In this document: in pieces, positions 24,354-33,422 of the stretch
Position numbering within the stretch: the first letter of the stretch is position 1
Layout: every line of letters begins with the position of its first letter
DNA from: Sphingobium sp052327305
GTDB lineage: Bacteria; Pseudomonadota; Alphaproteobacteria; Sphingomonadales; Sphingomonadaceae
DNA length: 64,000 nt
Direction: 5' to 3'
Assembly (NCBI RefSeq): GCF_052327305.1
Contig: NZ_CP182486.1
Coordinates: 1,736,001-1,800,000 of the forward strand
Program-made: the position numbers and the translations under genes
The notes under the pieces: model-generated
The model's database searches: none
Told to the model about the DNA's origin: nothing
Seen by the model: only the letters and a program-made list of their open reading frames with translations

Positions 24354-26617
24354 CAGAAGCCGACCTTGATCGTCGCGAAGACCTGCTGCGGCGCGCCGAT
24401 CAGCAGTGTCTGCGCATCGCCGCTATTGCCAAAGCCGCCCGAACCGATCGTCCCGATATACTTCTTGTCGAACAGGTTGGTGGCGTTGACCTGCAGCTCG
24501 ATCTTGTCGGTGAAGCGATAGCCGACCGAGGCGTCCACGATCACCCGGCCATCCACCGATACGTCGTTGGTGTAGCTATAGTAGCGCTTCGACATGTAGT
24601 TGGCGCCGATCCGGCCGAAAATCGGACCTTGGTCATAGTTCAACTCGCCGCGCAGCATGTGCTTGGGGCTGTCCACCACTGTCTTACCCTTGATGGCGGC
24701 AACCAGCTTACCATCCGAGCTGTTGAACACATCGTTCCGATAGCTGGCGTCCGTATAGCTATAGGAAGCGAACAGGCCGAAGCCGCCGCCCAGCCGAAGG
24801 TCGCCAGCCGCCTCGATACCGACGGCGCGCACCTTGCCAACATTCTGCAGGGCCGAGGCAAGACCGAGGATCGGGCTGCCGACCTGCACGGCCAGCAGAC
24901 GATTGCGGAAGTTCACCAGATAGGCGCCGAGCGTGCCGTTGAAGACTGGCGTGTGGTAGCGCAGGCCCAGCTCATAGGTGTCGGACGCCTCGGGCTTGAG
25001 GTCGTCGCGGATCTGATCGAAGCCCGCCTGACTGGTCGAAAACGGTCCGCTGGTGGTCGCGCTCGCGAAAGCCTTGGTGACCTGCGTGAAGCCGCCGAAG
25101 ATCTCCGCCTCCCGGGAGAGCTCGACAGCAAAACCGGCATGAGGCTGGAGCCAGTCCTCCGCCTTGATCTTGCCCTCGGGGAAGCTGCTGGACACAACCG
25201 CCTCGGCCTCGTTCGTGACCTTGAAGCCTTTCCAGCCGACATTCAGCGTCACCATGCCGAGATCGATCTTGTCCCGAACATAATATTGGAACGTATCAGT
25301 GGTGAAGTCGAAGGCCCACTGCGTGAAGAAGGGGTTCTTCGGGTAGTCGCGGAAGCTGACCCCCGGCTCGGCCCGGCTCGCGAATGCATAGAAGCGCCGT
25401 GCCTGATCGAACTTGTTGTTCTCGTACCATGCGCCGGCCTCAAGCGTCTGCGCGCCGACGGTAAAATCGACACTGCCGAACACACCAACGCGGTCCATCT
25501 CATATTCAGTCGTTCGGATCGACAGAGGCGAGCCAGTCGGGCTGGGCACGGACGGCGTCGCCCAGAGCCCCATGCCCTTATTGTTGTGATAATAGGTTCT
25601 CAGCTTCAAATTGGCCTGTTCGCCCAGGGGCGTGGCGATGCCGACCGCGCCCAACCAGTCCTTGCGGAGACCGGCCGCATCATAATAGGCGTCCCACACC
25701 GAGGTGACATTGTCAGGATAGACCGTGCCGGCCGCCGGATTTGAGACCGGGCCGCCTGTTTCCCCGCGATTGTTGCCGATATCGGCATAGCGCACAGCAC
25801 GGGCATAATCGGGGAATGTGTTGTCCCACTTCCAGCCGAGCCGGTCGATCATGTCCATGGACATGTCCTGATAGTCGTTCTCGCGCCGGTCGGAATAGCT
25901 CAGCCATCCGTCGATCTTCGCGTCGCCGACAGGCACCACGACTTTCGCGTTGACCATATGCTGGTCCTGCGTGCCTGCGCCTTTCCACTTGTCGGTCGAA
26001 CCATAGGCATAGGAGACATAGCCGCGAATGCCGTCCGCGCTGCCCATGTTAAGCCGTGCGAAACCGCGCCAGGTCTCGTCCGAGCCATAAGTGAGGTTGC
26101 CCTGCCCGCCCAGCGTATCGGCAGGGTCCATCGAGAAGGTCTCCACCGTGCCGCCCAGATTGCCGGTGGACTGGGTGCCCAGCGATCCCGCGCCCTGGCT
26201 GACGCGCACGCTGCCGATATTCTCTGAACTGATCGCACGAGTGATGTGCAGGCCATTGTGGTTGCCATAGCTCATATCGCCCAGCGGGATGCCGTCGAAC
26301 GTGAATCCGAGCTGATTCTGGTTGAAGCTGCGGATCGAGACGCGCTGCGACCATTCATAGTTTCCGAACGGATCCGCCGACTGGAAGTTGACGCTGGGCA
26401 GCTTCTCAATGGCTTTCAGGGGATTGGTGCCAGGAGTCAGGGAGATGAAATCCTTGGAACCGATCTCCTGAACCTGTCGGGTCTCCCCCCGGCCAAAGAC
26501 CAGAATCTCCGTACCGTCGCCATTGGCGTCCTCGGCGGGTGCCTGCGCATGTGCGCTCGGAACGATCAGCGGCAAAAAGGCAGCGGACAAGAATAGCTTG
26601 GCGGTGAAACGACGCAT
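24353..26617 (-). CDS. TonB-dependent outer membrane receptor
   Basis: A 754-residue receptor with signal peptide (cleavage near AHAQ/AP), TonB box-like EILVFGRG, plug domain (about 50-165: PLKAIEKLPSVNFQS, RVSIRSFNQNQLGFTFDGIPLGD, TGNLGGTVETFS) and a 22-strand-type barrel ending in Phe (VFATIKVGF). It imports a bulky substrate in a TonB-dependent way. Translation is coupled to a phosphodiesterase, suggesting a phosphorylated or nucleotide substrate. One PHO-box-like CTGTAAT lies upstream (minus strand of 26700-26706). Confidence 0.92.
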   Translation of the reverse strand: MRRFTAKLFLSAAFLPLIVPSAHAQAPAEDANGDGTEILVFGRGETRQVQEIGSKDFISLTPGTNPLKAIEKLPSVNFQSADPFGNYEWSQRVSIRSFNQNQLGFTFDGIPLGDMSYGNHNGLHITRAISSENIGSVRVSQGAGSLGTQSTGNLGGTVETFSMDPADTLGGQGNLTYGSDETWRGFARLNMGSADGIRGYVSYAYGSTDKWKGAGTQDQHMVNAKVVVPVGDAKIDGWLSYSDRRENDYQDMSMDMIDRLGWKWDNTFPDYARAVRYADIGNNRGETGGPVSNPAAGTVYPDNVTSVWDAYYDAAGLRKDWLGAVGIATPLGEQANLKLRTYYHNNKGMGLWATPSVPSPTGSPLSIRTTEYEMDRVGVFGSVDFTVGAQTLEAGAWYENNKFDQARRFYAFASRAEPGVSFRDYPKNPFFTQWAFDFTTDTFQYYVRDKIDLGMVTLNVGWKGFKVTNEAEAVVSSSFPEGKIKAEDWLQPHAGFAVELSREAEIFGGFTQVTKAFASATTSGPFSTSQAGFDQIRDDLKPEASDTYELGLRYHTPVFNGTLGAYLVNFRNRLLAVQVGSPILGLASALQNVGKVRAVGIEAAGDLRLGGGFGLFASYSYTDASYRNDVFNSSDGKLVAAIKGKTVVDSPKHMLRGELNYDQGPIFGRIGANYMSKRYYSYTNDVSVDGRVIVDASVGYRFTDKIELQVNATNLFDKKYIGTIGSGGFGNSGDAQTLLIGAPQQVFATIKVGF

Positions 26618-26786
26618 TTTGCGATCCCCCTGAGTTTCTGGATGGGGGCGCCTCTATTCATGCTGCGTTGCAATAATGCGTGAGAACGGGGTCGGATTCA
26701 TTACAGTTGCAGTACGACGCGACCGCCTTGCGTCTCACATCCTTCACCCGTAGGTCGGGCTCATACCAAGGCGGAGAAACCGGCAC

Positions 26787-27455
26787 GTGATGAAGCTGTT
26801 CATCGGCAACAAGACCTATTCCAGCTGGTCGCTGCGGGGCTGGCTCGCGGCCAAACAGTCCGGCCTGCCGTTCGAGGAAGCCGTTGTTCCGCTTTACGAC
26901 GAAGAGTGGGATCGGCGCCGTGAGGGTGATGAGTTTGCGCCGTCATCCGGCAAAGTCCCGATCCTGTGGGACGACGAGACGGTGGTGTGGGATAGCCTCG
27001 CGATCGTCGAATATCTCAACGAAAAGTCAGGCGGCGACAAGTTCTGGCCGCAGGATTCCGCGGCCCGTGCCATGGCCCGCTCGATGGCGGCGGAAATGCA
27101 CTCTTCCTTCGCCGCACTGCGCCGGGAGTGCGGGATGAACATCCGCGCCATTTATCCGCCCAGCCCCAAGAGCGATGCAGTCATGGCAGACGTCGCCCGC
27201 ATCATGGAATTATGGGCGCAGGCACGCGCCCGCTATGGGCGGGCCGGCGAATTCCTCTTCGGCGAATTCGGCGCGGCCGACATCATGTATGCGCCGGTGG
27301 TCACGCGATTCGTGACCTATTCCATTCCCGTCGCGCGCTTCGCGGTGCCCTATATGCAGGCGGTGATTTCGCACCCCTTCATGCAAGACTGGATCGGCAG
27401 CGCCCAAGCCGAGGATTGGGTGATCGAGAAGTTCGAGCTGCCCGCGACGGCCTGA
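26787..27455 (+). CDS. Glutathione S-transferase family protein
   Basis: Glutathione-dependent enzyme of about 222 residues. The N-terminal thioredoxin-like domain begins KLFIGNKTYSSWSLRGWLAA, with serines at the usual catalytic site, and has VWDSLAIVEYLNE (glutathione-binding DS). The helical C-terminal half has GEFGAADIMYAPV. The start is either GTG 26787 or ATG 26790; GGAG lies at 26772. It stands alone between the TonB receptor and a convergent cupin gene. Substrate unknown. Confidence 0.88.
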   Translation: MMKLFIGNKTYSSWSLRGWLAAKQSGLPFEEAVVPLYDEEWDRRREGDEFAPSSGKVPILWDDETVVWDSLAIVEYLNEKSGGDKFWPQDSAARAMARSMAAEMHSSFAALRRECGMNIRAIYPPSPKSDAVMADVARIMELWAQARARYGRAGEFLFGEFGAADIMYAPVVTRFVTYSIPVARFAVPYMQAVISHPFMQDWIGSAQAEDWVIEKFELPATA

Positions 27456-27505
27456 CTATCGGAGTTCGCGCCATAGAGCGCCGCAAGATAGCGCGGATTT
27501 CAGTC

Positions 27506-27964
27506 CTACTTGCGAATGGGATAAGGCGTACCGTCGCGGTGGAAATAGCCATCGCGCGTAAAAACCATGTCGATATCCGAGTAGGCGCCGCCTTCCTGCC
27601 TGTCACCGGCGCTGAAGCAGATGAAGGCGCAATCCACCGTGCTGCGGTTCACCAGATGATGCCCGTTGCGCACGCCTGCGGGCCAAGCCACGCAGTCCCC
27701 CGGATGCAGGACGGTCTCGCCCTCGTCCTCGATGAGCACGGCCTCCCCGCTCAGCATGACCAGAAACTCGTCTTCGCCCTCATGCCAGTGTCGCTGGGAT
27801 GACCAGGCACCGGGCTTGAGCGTGACATGATTGGCACCGAGATGGGTCATTCCGTTGATCGCGCCCAAACGCCGCTGCCAACGCCCCGCCACAGGCTCAT
27901 CGAACGGCGGGGGATATCCCGTCTTGTTCACCGGTTCGATGGCACCAAGATCGATTTTGGGCAT
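27506..27964 (-). CDS. Cupin domain protein
   Basis: A 152-residue single-domain cupin. Metal-binding motif 1 is HWHEGEDEFLVMLSGEA and motif 2 is PAGVRNGHHLVN, giving the standard His/His/Glu/His site. The function is not clear; small cupins include isomerases and dioxygenases. ATG 27964 has AGGAGG just upstream, which shows that the much longer frame continuing toward 28717, antisense to dapE, is not the gene. Confidence 0.85.
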   Translation of the reverse strand: MPKIDLGAIEPVNKTGYPPPFDEPVAGRWQRRLGAINGMTHLGANHVTLKPGAWSSQRHWHEGEDEFLVMLSGEAVLIEDEGETVLHPGDCVAWPAGVRNGHHLVNRSTVDCAFICFSAGDRQEGGAYSDIDMVFTRDGYFHRDGTPYPIRK

Positions 27965-28009
27965 GGCGTCCTCCTTTCCTTGACTGGAGGGAACGGCTAA
28001 CGCCACCGG

Positions 28010-29149
28010 ATGCAGGATACCAGTCTTCACACGCCTCTTGCGGATCCCGTCGCGCTCACTGAGCGTCTGCTGGCCTGCCCTTCGATCACGCCGGCGACCG
28101 GGCCGGTGTTCGAATGCCTGACGGAGATGCTCGTTCCCCTCGGCTTTACGGTCGAGCGCTTTATGGACGGAGAGTTGCCTGACGGGCCGGTGGAGAATCT
28201 GCTCGCGGTTCGGCGCGCCGGTCCCGGTCGTCATCTCGCCTTTGCCGGTCATCTCGACGTCGTGCCGCCGGGCGACGGCTGGACTAGCGACCCCTTCGCC
28301 CCGGTGCGCAAGGGCGATTTGCTTTATGGACGTGGCGCGGTGGACATGAAGGGTGCGATCGCGGCCTTCGTCGCAGCGGTCGCCCGCGCGGCGCCGACCG
28401 ACGGCACGCTCAGCCTGCTCATTACCGGCGACGAGGAAGGCAGCGCGACCTTCGGCACCAAGGCGCTGATGGCCCATATGGCCGAGAAGGGCGTCCAGCC
28501 TGACATCTGCCTCGTCGGCGAACCGACCAGCGTCAACCGGCTGGGCGATACGATCAAGATCGGCCGGCGAGGCTCGGTCAACATGTGGATCAGCGTCGAA
28601 GGTGTGCAGGGTCATGTCGCCTACCCGCATCTCGCGCGCAACCCAATCACGCCGCTCGTCCGCATCATGGCCGCGATCGAGGCGATTGAGCTGGACGAGG
28701 GAACGGACTGGTTCCAACCAAGCAACATCGAGTTCACCGATGTGATGGTGGGCAATCCGGCGACCAACGTGATTCCTGCGCGGGCGACGGCGCGCCTTTC
28801 AATTCGCTTCAATGATCTGCACCGGGGGGCGGCGCTGGCCGATCGTATCCGTGCGATCGTCGAAGCGGAGGGTGGCACGCTGGAGGCGAAAATCAGCGGC
28901 GAGGCGTTCTTGACGCCCCCGGGCGATCTCTCGGCGCTGGTCAGTTCCGCGATCGAAGCGGAGACTGGCCTGACTCCGGAACTTTCAACCAGTGGCGGCA
29001 CCTCGGATGCGCGCTTTCTCTCCGCGCTTTGCCCCGTCGTCGAATTCGGCCTCATCAATGCGACGATGCACAAACTCGACGAGGCCGTGTCCGTGCAGGA
29101 TCTCGAAAGCCTGACGCGCATCTACCAGCGCATCATCGACGCCGCCTGA
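28010..29149 (+). CDS. dapE: Succinyl-diaminopimelate desuccinylase
   Basis: Zinc M20 peptidase-family enzyme of 379 residues that cuts succinate from N-succinyl-LL-diaminopimelate in lysine and peptidoglycan synthesis. FAGHLDVVPPGD holds the first metal His/Asp, GRGAVDMKG the bridging Asp, TGDEEGSA the catalytic Glu pair, and VGEPTS the next ligand; STSGGTSDARF near 335 is typical of DapE. The 45-base gap to the divergent cupin gene must hold both promoters. Confidence 0.94.
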   Translation: MQDTSLHTPLADPVALTERLLACPSITPATGPVFECLTEMLVPLGFTVERFMDGELPDGPVENLLAVRRAGPGRHLAFAGHLDVVPPGDGWTSDPFAPVRKGDLLYGRGAVDMKGAIAAFVAAVARAAPTDGTLSLLITGDEEGSATFGTKALMAHMAEKGVQPDICLVGEPTSVNRLGDTIKIGRRGSVNMWISVEGVQGHVAYPHLARNPITPLVRIMAAIEAIELDEGTDWFQPSNIEFTDVMVGNPATNVIPARATARLSIRFNDLHRGAALADRIRAIVEAEGGTLEAKISGEAFLTPPGDLSALVSSAIEAETGLTPELSTSGGTSDARFLSALCPVVEFGLINATMHKLDEAVSVQDLESLTRIYQRIIDAA

Positions 29150-29163
29150 ACCCCTGCTTCAAC

Positions 29164-29430
29164 TCAGCTTGCCCGTGATTCCGATAGCGCCCGCGCATAG
29201 AGCCAGGCCCTGATCGCACTGGCGAGATTGGGCGGCGCTTGCTGGGCGATTCGCGCCGCGTCTATTTGGGCGACGAGCGCGCTAAGCGGTAAATCCTCCG
29301 CCTTCGCCGCCTGCTCCAGCCCAAACCAGAAAACGCGCTCGAGGCTGATCGAGGTCGGATGCCCCGCGATCGTCATGCTGCGCTTGACGGGACCCGTGAG
29401 CGGGTCGGTATCGCGGGGAATACCGCTCAT
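29164..29430 (-). CDS. Ribbon-helix-helix domain protein
   Basis: An 88-residue protein with a predicted RHH (RHH_4) fold: KRSMTIAGHPTSISLERVFW as the beta strand and first helix, and LPLSALVAQIDAARI as the second. Such proteins bind DNA as dimers or serve in other roles; the target here is unknown. The start overlaps the phaB stop (TGATG), making it the last gene of a five-gene minus-strand operon. Confidence 0.78.
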   Translation of the reverse strand: MSGIPRDTDPLTGPVKRSMTIAGHPTSISLERVFWFGLEQAAKAEDLPLSALVAQIDAARIAQQAPPNLASAIRAWLYARALSESRAS

Positions 29431-30152
29431 CAATACATGTGCTGGCCGCCGTTCATCGACAGGGTCGAGCCTGTGACGAAGCCGGCATCCTCACTCACCA
29501 GGAACACCACGCCACGGGCAATTTCCTGCGCCTGGCCAAGCCGGCCGACCGGAATCTTGGCGACGATCTTCTCCAGCACCGGAGCTGGGACTGCCGCGAC
29601 CATATCCGTGTCGATATAGCCCGGCGCGATGGCGTTGACGGTGATGCCGGAGCGCGCGCCTTCCTGCGCGAGCGCCTTGGTAAAGCCATGGATGCCGGAC
29701 TTGGCAGCTGCATAGTTCACCTGACCATATTGCCCGGCCTGTCCGTTGATCGAGCCGATGTTGACAATGCGGCCCCAGCCGCGCTCGCGCATGCCGGGGA
29801 AGGTCGCTTTCGCCATGTTAAAGCAACCGCCAAGGTTGATGCGCATCACCTCGTTCCAGTCGTCGAAGCTCATCTTGGCGAGCACGCCGTCCCGCGTGAT
29901 GCCGGCATTGTTGACCACCACATCGATGGGGCCCAGGTCGGCCGCAACGGCAGCGCAGCCATCCAGGCAAGCCTGATGGTCGCCAACGTCCCACTTGTAA
30001 GCCTTGATGCCGGTGCGCTGCGTAAAGGCCTTGGCCTTTTCGTCATTGCCGGCATAATTCGCGGCGACGGTGAAACCGGCATCCTTGAGCGCGAGGCTGA
30101 TCGCTTCCCCGATACCGCGCGTTCCGCCGGTCACGATTGCCACTCTGCTCAT
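29430..30152 (-). CDS. phaB: Acetoacetyl-CoA reductase
   Basis: Short-chain dehydrogenase of 240 residues. The nucleotide motif is TGGTRGIG, the catalytic residues lie in NIGSINGQAGQYGQVNYAAAKSG (Ser, Tyr, Lys), and VVNNAGITRD is standard; the whole pattern including GQYGQVNYSAAK-like text is PhaB. It makes (R)-3-hydroxybutyryl-CoA with NADPH for polyhydroxybutyrate storage. No phaA or phaC is nearby. Gap to hemH is 13 bases. Confidence 0.92.
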   Translation of the reverse strand: MSRVAIVTGGTRGIGEAISLALKDAGFTVAANYAGNDEKAKAFTQRTGIKAYKWDVGDHQACLDGCAAVAADLGPIDVVVNNAGITRDGVLAKMSFDDWNEVMRINLGGCFNMAKATFPGMRERGWGRIVNIGSINGQAGQYGQVNYAAAKSGIHGFTKALAQEGARSGITVNAIAPGYIDTDMVAAVPAPVLEKIVAKIPVGRLGQAQEIARGVVFLVSEDAGFVTGSTLSMNGGQHMY

Positions 30153-30165
30153 CAGTCCTCTCCCG

Positions 30166-31182
30166 TCAGTTCAGTTCGGCCCATCCGGCCAGTTCGCGCC
30201 CGATCATGCCGCCATAAAGATCGATAGCGTCAGGCTCGGCGTTGAGACAACGCAAAAAGGCGAATTGCTCTCCGCCTGCCTGCAGGAAGCTGTCCCGTCC
30301 CCGCAGGCCGATCTCCTCCAGCGTCTCAAGACAATCGGCGGCAAAACCCGGCGTCACCACCGCCACGGACCGCACACCCTGCCCGGCAAGCTCCGTGAGA
30401 GTGACGTCCGTCGCCGGCTCCAGCCATTTCGCGCGGCCGAAGCGGGACTGGAACGTGGGCACGACCTCCCGCCCGAGCACCTCGGCAAGCAGCCGCGCCG
30501 TCTTGAGGCACTGGCAGTGATAGGGGTCGCCAAGGCGCAGCGTTCGCTCGGGCATACCGTGGAAGCTGGCGACAAGACGCTCCGGCGCGAAGGGCAGTGC
30601 CGCCAGATCCGCCTGGATTCGCGCGGCAAGTACGCGAATATAAGCCGGATCATCATGCCAGGGCGGCATGACGCGAATAGCGGGCTGCCAGCGCATGTCA
30701 GCCAACGCGGCGCTCACCGCGTCCATGACCGATGCGGTCGTCGCTGCGCAATATTGCGGATAGAGCGGCACGATGAGGATCCGGTCGCACCCCGCATCCT
30801 TGAGAGCCCGCAGCTTCGTTCCGACCGCAGGCGCACCATAGCGCATCGCCCAGTCGACGAGTGCCGCGCTTCCCCAGCGCTCTGCCAAGCGCTCAGAGAT
30901 GTGGCGCGTGTGCACCGCAAGCGGAGAACCCTCGTTCGTCCAGACCTGGCTGTAAGCATGCGCAGACTTCCTAGGCCGGGTGCGAAGGATGATACCCCGC
31001 AAGATCGGCTGCCAGATCACCGGCGGAATTTCGACGACGCGCCGATCGGACAGGAATTCCGCGAGATAGCGTCGCACTGCGTCCGGGGTCGGCGCGTCTG
31101 GCGTTCCTAGATTGACGAGCAGCACGCCAATGTTGCGCGGCGCAATGGTGGGATGGTCGACGGGAAGGGCAGGCCCGTTCAT
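30166..31182 (-). CDS. hemH: Ferrochelatase
   Basis: Inserts ferrous iron into protoporphyrin IX, the last step of haem synthesis. The 338 residues include VLLVNLGTPDAP at the N-terminus, the IVPLYPQYCAATT segment, the catalytic His208 in SFHGMPERT, and the conserved TPGFAADCLETLEEI. Cysteines at 223 and 225 (HCQC), 284 and 312 could hold the [2Fe-2S] cluster known in some alphaproteobacterial ferrochelatases. The start overlaps the upstream gene's stop (ATGA). Confidence 0.95.
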   Translation of the reverse strand: MNGPALPVDHPTIAPRNIGVLLVNLGTPDAPTPDAVRRYLAEFLSDRRVVEIPPVIWQPILRGIILRTRPRKSAHAYSQVWTNEGSPLAVHTRHISERLAERWGSAALVDWAMRYGAPAVGTKLRALKDAGCDRILIVPLYPQYCAATTASVMDAVSAALADMRWQPAIRVMPPWHDDPAYIRVLAARIQADLAALPFAPERLVASFHGMPERTLRLGDPYHCQCLKTARLLAEVLGREVVPTFQSRFGRAKWLEPATDVTLTELAGQGVRSVAVVTPGFAADCLETLEEIGLRGRDSFLQAGGEQFAFLRCLNAEPDAIDLYGGMIGRELAGWAELN

Positions 31183-33422
31183 GCTGAGGCAGCTCCGTTA
31201 AGCGGCAGGTTGCGCCAGCGCCGGCCTGTAAGCGTCGCAAGCGCGCTGGCAAGCGCAGGCGCGGCGGCGGGCACGCCGATTTCGCTCATGCCAATTGCTG
31301 GTTCGGAACTGCGAGCAAGCTCCACTATGACCTCCCCAATCTCTGCCATGCGCGGCAGGCCCATCTGGCCAAGACGCATCGCACGGGGAAGCCCGCCCCG
31401 ATATTCGCTTGCGCCGCCCATGGCAGAGGCCAATCCAAAGATCAGTCCGCCTTCGATCTGCTGGCGTGCAATCACGGGATTTATCGGCGCACCGATATCC
31501 GCCACGGCGACCGCCCGCTCGATCTTTATGCGTCCCCCGGAGAAACCCGCCTGCACAAGCACGGCGATGGCACCGCCCTGCATCATGTGGCAGGCAATCC
31601 CCTGCCCGCTCCCCCTTGCGCCGCCCTGCCAGCCGCCCAGCGCCGCCACATTGGTGAGGCATCGGGCGAGATGAGGATTGTTACCGAGCATCTGCATCCG
31701 GAAGGACAGCGGTTCGACGCCGGCAATCTGGGCCAGTTCATCGATGAAGGATTCGACGAAGAAGCAGTTGATCGTATCGGCATTGCCGCGCCAACGCCCG
31801 GTCGGCAGCGGCACATCCACGGGATAATGATCCACCGCGAGATGCGGGATGGCATAGGGCGGGATAAGACCGGAGGCGGCAGCGCTGTCCGCGTGCAAGG
31901 CCTTCGCCCGCGCCGCCATCGGCCTCTCGCCGTGCGCCACGCGCGCCCAAGTTTCGGCCAGCGCAGCCGGCATAGCAACCTTGGCGGAGAAGCCGTCGAC
32001 AAGTCCACCCTGGCCGATATGCGCCGCCATCCGGGCTCTGGCCGGCGGGCGGGGTCGATCCTGCACGATGTCTTCAGAACGAGACCACATCAGTTGCACC
32101 GGCACTTTCGCCTCACGGGCAATGAGGGCAGCTTGCACGCCGGCTTCATGTTCCATCTTTCGGTCGAACGACCCGCCAGCGAAGAGCGGGTAAATAGTGA
32201 CCGCGCTTTCCGGAAGCCCAAGTGCCTGGGCAACGGCGCGGCGCGCGAAAACCGGCGCCTGCGTGGGCATCCAGACCTCAACATCCCCGTCCCGCACTCG
32301 CGCGGTCGCGGCCATCGGCTCCAGCGCGAGGTGGAGCGCGGGCGCCACGCTGTACGTGGCGGTTGCGATGCGTGCCCCATCGAACACGCTTGCAAGATCG
32401 CCCGTCGCCACGAAGCGGCGCCCGTCATCGCTATCAAAGGCCGTGTCGAGCGCCTTGTCGATCAAGCTGTCATCGAGAAGCGGCGTGGCGACGTCGAACA
32501 CCGGGTCCAGTCGCCCAAGCGCCTGGTTGGCCGCCCACCAGTTGCGCGCGGTGACCGCAACCCAGCCGTCCTGCTTCACGATACCGACGATGCCGGGCAC
32601 CTTGCGAGCGGCCGCTTCGTTCATGGAAATCAGCCGACGTGCGCCGATCGGTCCCTGACGGATCGAAGCGAAGAGCATGTCGGGCAAGCGGATATCCGCC
32701 GCGTAATTTGCCGACCCGTCAATCTTAGCGGGTACGTCGAGCCGGGGCAGTTCCGCACCGATGAGCGAATCCTCGCGGTCGGGAGAGCGATAGGGCAGCA
32801 GCTGAGGCACGGGCAAACGGGCAGCTTCCTCGGCCAGTTCGCCGGTCTTCAGCGTGCGCTTGCCGTCCGTCACCAGTCCGTCGCGAATGTCGCAGATTTC
32901 CCACGCCACATCCCAACGCGCCGCCGCCGCCTGACAGAGGAGCGCACGAGCGACTGCGCCTGCCTCCCGATAAGCCTCGCGGAACATCGGCACGGACGTC
33001 GCTCCGCCGGTTAGCATCATCGTCCTTCGGCGCGCAAGCTCAGCCAGCGCATAGTCGCCCAGACTCCCGGTCGCGCGCGAAAGATCGCTTGCCATCCATT
33101 CGCTCGCCAGCAGCGTGTTGGCGTAAAGCGGAGAGGGCGGCGCGGGTTGCACCGCGATGGTCCGCCAATCCGCGCCCAGCTCGTCGGCAAGAATTTGCGC
33201 AAGCAGAGTGAAGACGCCCTGACCCAGCTCCGCCTGCGGCACCATGACGAGGATCTGACCGGCCCGGTCGATCTTGAGAAACGCACCGATCGCTGTTTCG
33301 CCCGGAGCCACCGAAAGACGCGCATCATAGCGTCGCGGCCATACTCCCCAGGCCACCAGAAGACCTCCTCCGGCGGCGGCACCCACCAGCAAACCGCGTC
33401 GGCTGATGGAAGGAGATTTCAC
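31179..33422 (-). CDS. Xanthine dehydrogenase-family molybdopterin-binding subunit (IorB-like)
   Basis: Large molybdenum hydroxylase subunit of 747 residues, probably exported folded by the Tat system: SISRRGLLVGAAAGG is a twin-arginine signal with hydrophobic stretch. AELGQGVFT, DVPAKIDGSANYAADIRLPDM and GRWRGNADTINCFFVESFID are typical of isoquinoline/aldehyde oxidoreductase beta subunits, and SEIGVPAAAPA carries the likely catalytic Glu. Its usual [2Fe-2S] partner gene is not present in the operon. Overlaps mrp and hemH by four bases on each side. Substrate unknown. Confidence 0.85.
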   Translation of the reverse strand: MKSPSISRRGLLVGAAAGGGLLVAWGVWPRRYDARLSVAPGETAIGAFLKIDRAGQILVMVPQAELGQGVFTLLAQILADELGADWRTIAVQPAPPSPLYANTLLASEWMASDLSRATGSLGDYALAELARRRTMMLTGGATSVPMFREAYREAGAVARALLCQAAAARWDVAWEICDIRDGLVTDGKRTLKTGELAEEAARLPVPQLLPYRSPDREDSLIGAELPRLDVPAKIDGSANYAADIRLPDMLFASIRQGPIGARRLISMNEAAARKVPGIVGIVKQDGWVAVTARNWWAANQALGRLDPVFDVATPLLDDSLIDKALDTAFDSDDGRRFVATGDLASVFDGARIATATYSVAPALHLALEPMAATARVRDGDVEVWMPTQAPVFARRAVAQALGLPESAVTIYPLFAGGSFDRKMEHEAGVQAALIAREAKVPVQLMWSRSEDIVQDRPRPPARARMAAHIGQGGLVDGFSAKVAMPAALAETWARVAHGERPMAARAKALHADSAAASGLIPPYAIPHLAVDHYPVDVPLPTGRWRGNADTINCFFVESFIDELAQIAGVEPLSFRMQMLGNNPHLARCLTNVAALGGWQGGARGSGQGIACHMMQGGAIAVLVQAGFSGGRIKIERAVAVADIGAPINPVIARQQIEGGLIFGLASAMGGASEYRGGLPRAMRLGQMGLPRMAEIGEVIVELARSSEPAIGMSEIGVPAAAPALASALATLTGRRWRNLPLNGAASA

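Noticed and set aside
24329..25744. 471-residue open frame antisense to the TonB receptor
   Set aside because: The receptor on the other strand has clear signal peptide, plug and barrel end; this frame has no recognisable domain.
27965..28717. Upstream extension of the cupin frame to 403 residues
   Set aside because: It is antisense to dapE, and AGGAGG before ATG 27964 marks the real start.
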